From Acidobacteriota bacterium (GTDB lineage: Bacteria; Acidobacteriota; Terriglobia; Versatilivoradales; Versatilivoraceae), in NCBI GenBank assembly GCA_026706225.1, contig JAPOZE010000198.1, positions 1 to 6,421 of the forward strand: a stretch of 6,421 nt of DNA, written 5' to 3'. Positions 4,982 through 6,421 of this stretch are shown one piece after another (positions within the stretch are counted from its first letter, which is position 1; the number at the start of each line of letters is the position of its first letter). Both the position numbers and the translations under genes were made by a program. The notes below the pieces were generated by a model that ran no database searches, was not told where the DNA came from, and worked only from the letters and a program-made list of their open reading frames with translations.

Positions 4982-6421
4982 TCAGCCTTCATGCGCCGTT
5001 GCTTGGCCAGGTACGAGACAAGCCAGGCTCTCAACAATCGGCAAGGTGAATGGGAGTTCCAGTGCTTCGATCTGCGACACGACATACTGTCGTGCATCCG
5101 CCATGAGATCCGAAACGTCGTACGCGGGATGTGCGTCCGTGAACACCAAGCTGCGGGGTTTGTCGGCCAGCGGGTTAAGGCGCTTGATCAATTCCCAGTC
5201 ACGAATCAGGGTCCATGCACCCTCGCCACCCAACTGCGCGGCCACGACCACGGCGCGTACGGGGCCATCGGAGCCGGTGATGCGATCCCGAACGCTAAAC
5301 ACGAAGATAGGCGCGTCCAGGCCCCGGATGGTGCCGAATGCCTCGGTCAGTTCCACTGCATCCCGAACCGCTCGGTCGACGACCCGAAGGCCAACCCCCG
5401 CGACGTCCTGCCCTTCCTTCGGTTGCGGTTCTCGGGCGAAGAGAAGGTCGTAGCGGTCGACCGCGGCGATCAAGAAATCGTCCTTCCACTCCTCCGGCGG
5501 GCGGAAGCACAGGCGAAGGTCCTCCGCCTGATCGGGCCGCCGGCCTCGGACTGCGAGGACCGCTTTGAAAAACGGCACCAAATCCGGGAGATCCACCTGC
5601 GGAATCTGGCCCGCGACCGTTCCAAAGTCGAAGCGTGCGACATGGCCGACAATACTTCGTACGGTGTCTACCGCATCCTGGCCGCCGAAAGTCGAGGTCT
5701 CCCTATCGAACCAACTGTCGAGTGTTTGCCCACTGAGGGTGGGATCGGCGTCGGCGAACACCTTGGTGAACATGCCCGGCGATGCCATCCCGATTACAAG
5801 CTGGCGAATATCCTCAGGATCGTCCATCGCGCCTCGGAATGCCAAATTGATTCGAGCCAGCTTCTTGTCCAGGAGGTCCCAGATCCGGCTCTCCACGGTG
5901 TCCGGATTCCGGACCGTGACCACATCGACAGGATCGGTTTGGCCGTAGCGGCTCAAGCGCCCAACGCGCTGGTGCAGGCGCATCGGGTTCCACGGCAGAT
6001 CCACATGAATCAAGGCGCTGCAATTATGCTGAAGGTCGACGCCCTCGCCAGCCGCCTCCGTGGAAACGAGAAAGCGAACTTCCCCCCGGTTGAAACGCGC
6101 GGCGGCAAGGTGCCGGTCTTCCGTTCGGTCTGAGATGCTGCCGGACGAATTCCGGACACCCTCAATAAAACCGTCGCCGTTGATGAACGTCACACATCCG
6201 TCGCCGTAGCGATTGTGCAGCGCACTCATGAGCAGCGCCTGGGTTGCCTTGTACTCGGTGAAGAAGAGCACGGATCGGTCGGTAAAGAACTCGTCGACCA
6301 CGGATAGGATGCGTGCGATTTTCGTCTCGGCGGTGACCTCATTTGCCGCCGCGAGCAATTCCTCGAGCGCCGGGATCTCGTTCGGGTTCAGGTCGACTCC
6401 GCGTAGGCTCTCCGCCACCCG
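4982..6421 (-). CDS. SNF2-type superfamily II helicase, C-terminal part (partial)
   Basis: The frame is open to the right edge. A GTG at 6416-6418 is probably internal, since one more codon is open and the helicase core starts mid-domain. Numbering from that GTG, residues 49-63 (SVLFFTEYKATQALL) match motif IV, 116-130 (FLVSTEAAGEGVDLQ) motif V, and 150-160 (QRVGRLSRYGQ) motif VI with its paired arginines. This is the second RecA lobe of an SNF2/RapA-like ATP-dependent DNA or RNA translocase. About 300 further residues follow, including ESRIWDLLDKKL (176-187) and STFGGQDAVDTVR (242-254). Such long extensions are known in helicases of DISARM (DrmD) and some BREX systems, but also in stand-alone SNF2 proteins. 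Walker A and DEAH motifs would lie outside the window. No frameshift or internal stop is seen, and the gene ends at TGA 4982-4984 without a clear terminator. Confidence 0.85.
   Translation of the reverse strand, partial: RVAESLRGVDLNPNEIPALEELLAAANEVTAETKIARILSVVDEFFTDRSVLFFTEYKATQALLMSALHNRYGDGCVTFINGDGFIEGVRNSSGSISDRTEDRHLAAARFNRGEVRFLVSTEAAGEGVDLQHNCSALIHVDLPWNPMRLHQRVGRLSRYGQTDPVDVVTVRNPDTVESRIWDLLDKKLARINLAFRGAMDDPEDIRQLVIGMASPGMFTKVFADADPTLSGQTLDSWFDRETSTFGGQDAVDTVRSIVGHVARFDFGTVAGQIPQVDLPDLVPFFKAVLAVRGRRPDQAEDLRLCFRPPEEWKDDFLIAAVDRYDLLFAREPQPKEGQDVAGVGLRVVDRAVRDAVELTEAFGTIRGLDAPIFVFSVRDRITGSDGPVRAVVVAAQLGGEGAWTLIRDWELIKRLNPLADKPRSLVFTDAHPAYDVSDLMADARQYVVSQIEALELPFTLPIVESLACLVPGQATAHEG

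Noticed and set aside
4979..6133. 384-residue plus-strand open frame opposite the helicase
   Set aside because: The minus strand carries unmistakable helicase motifs IV, V and VI through this region. The antisense translation has no domain pattern, and its first ATG lacks a ribosome binding site.
4982..6421. Compositional evidence for recent transfer of the helicase
   Set aside because: In 120-nt samples CpG counts are similar (13 at 5041-5160 in the helicase, 11 at 2641-2760 in the BNR gene). By eye there is no strong shift, so composition does not support transfer by itself.
1..6421. CRISPR arrays, tRNA/rRNA genes, insertion sequences, riboswitches
   Set aside because: I saw no regularly spaced repeats, cloverleaf with CCA end, transposase motifs, terminal inverted repeats or recognisable aptamer structure on either strand. 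This was by-eye reading and could miss degenerate cases.

Overview
The window is a G+C-rich bacterial stretch holding the end of one gene, four complete genes and the C-terminal part of a sixth. The organism is probably an environmental heterotroph of the Acidobacteriota, Planctomycetota or a similar phylum. I base this on the mix of a DUF1501 protein, a Tat-signalled enolase-superfamily enzyme, a secreted BNR/sialidase-fold lipoprotein and an SDR sugar-acid-type dehydrogenase. No rRNA or other marker is present, so the phylum is an inference.

Layout. Positions 2-253 (+) are the tail of a DUF1501 protein, closed by a strong hairpin terminator at 297-339. Positions 460-1719 (-) encode an enolase-superfamily (mandelate racemase/sugar-acid dehydratase-like) enzyme with a twin-arginine signal. 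It is divergent, across 186 bp, from a BNR/Asp-box lipoprotein at 1906-3183 (+). That gene converges, with only 11 bp between, on an SDR oxidoreductase at 3195-3965 (-). A 270 bp divergent promoter region (3966-4235) separates the SDR gene from apt, adenine phosphoribosyltransferase, at 4236-4757 (+).

Positions 4758-4981 are an unusual gap. They hold an A/T-rich patch, overlapping inverted repeats, a -10-like box and a 38-codon ORF that could start leaderless. Beyond this, 4982-6421 (-) is the C-terminal part of a large SNF2-type superfamily II helicase that runs off the right edge.

How the genes may work together. The enolase-superfamily enzyme, the BNR protein and the SDR would fit a carbohydrate or sugar-acid module: surface or periplasmic glycan handling, dehydration of an acid sugar, and a keto/hydroxy redox step. 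They are not co-transcribed, and no substrate can be read from the sequence. apt is purine-salvage housekeeping. The helicase looks like the start of a different, possibly anti-phage defence, neighbourhood to the right. It is the best lead for an undescribed system, but the window shows only its last part.
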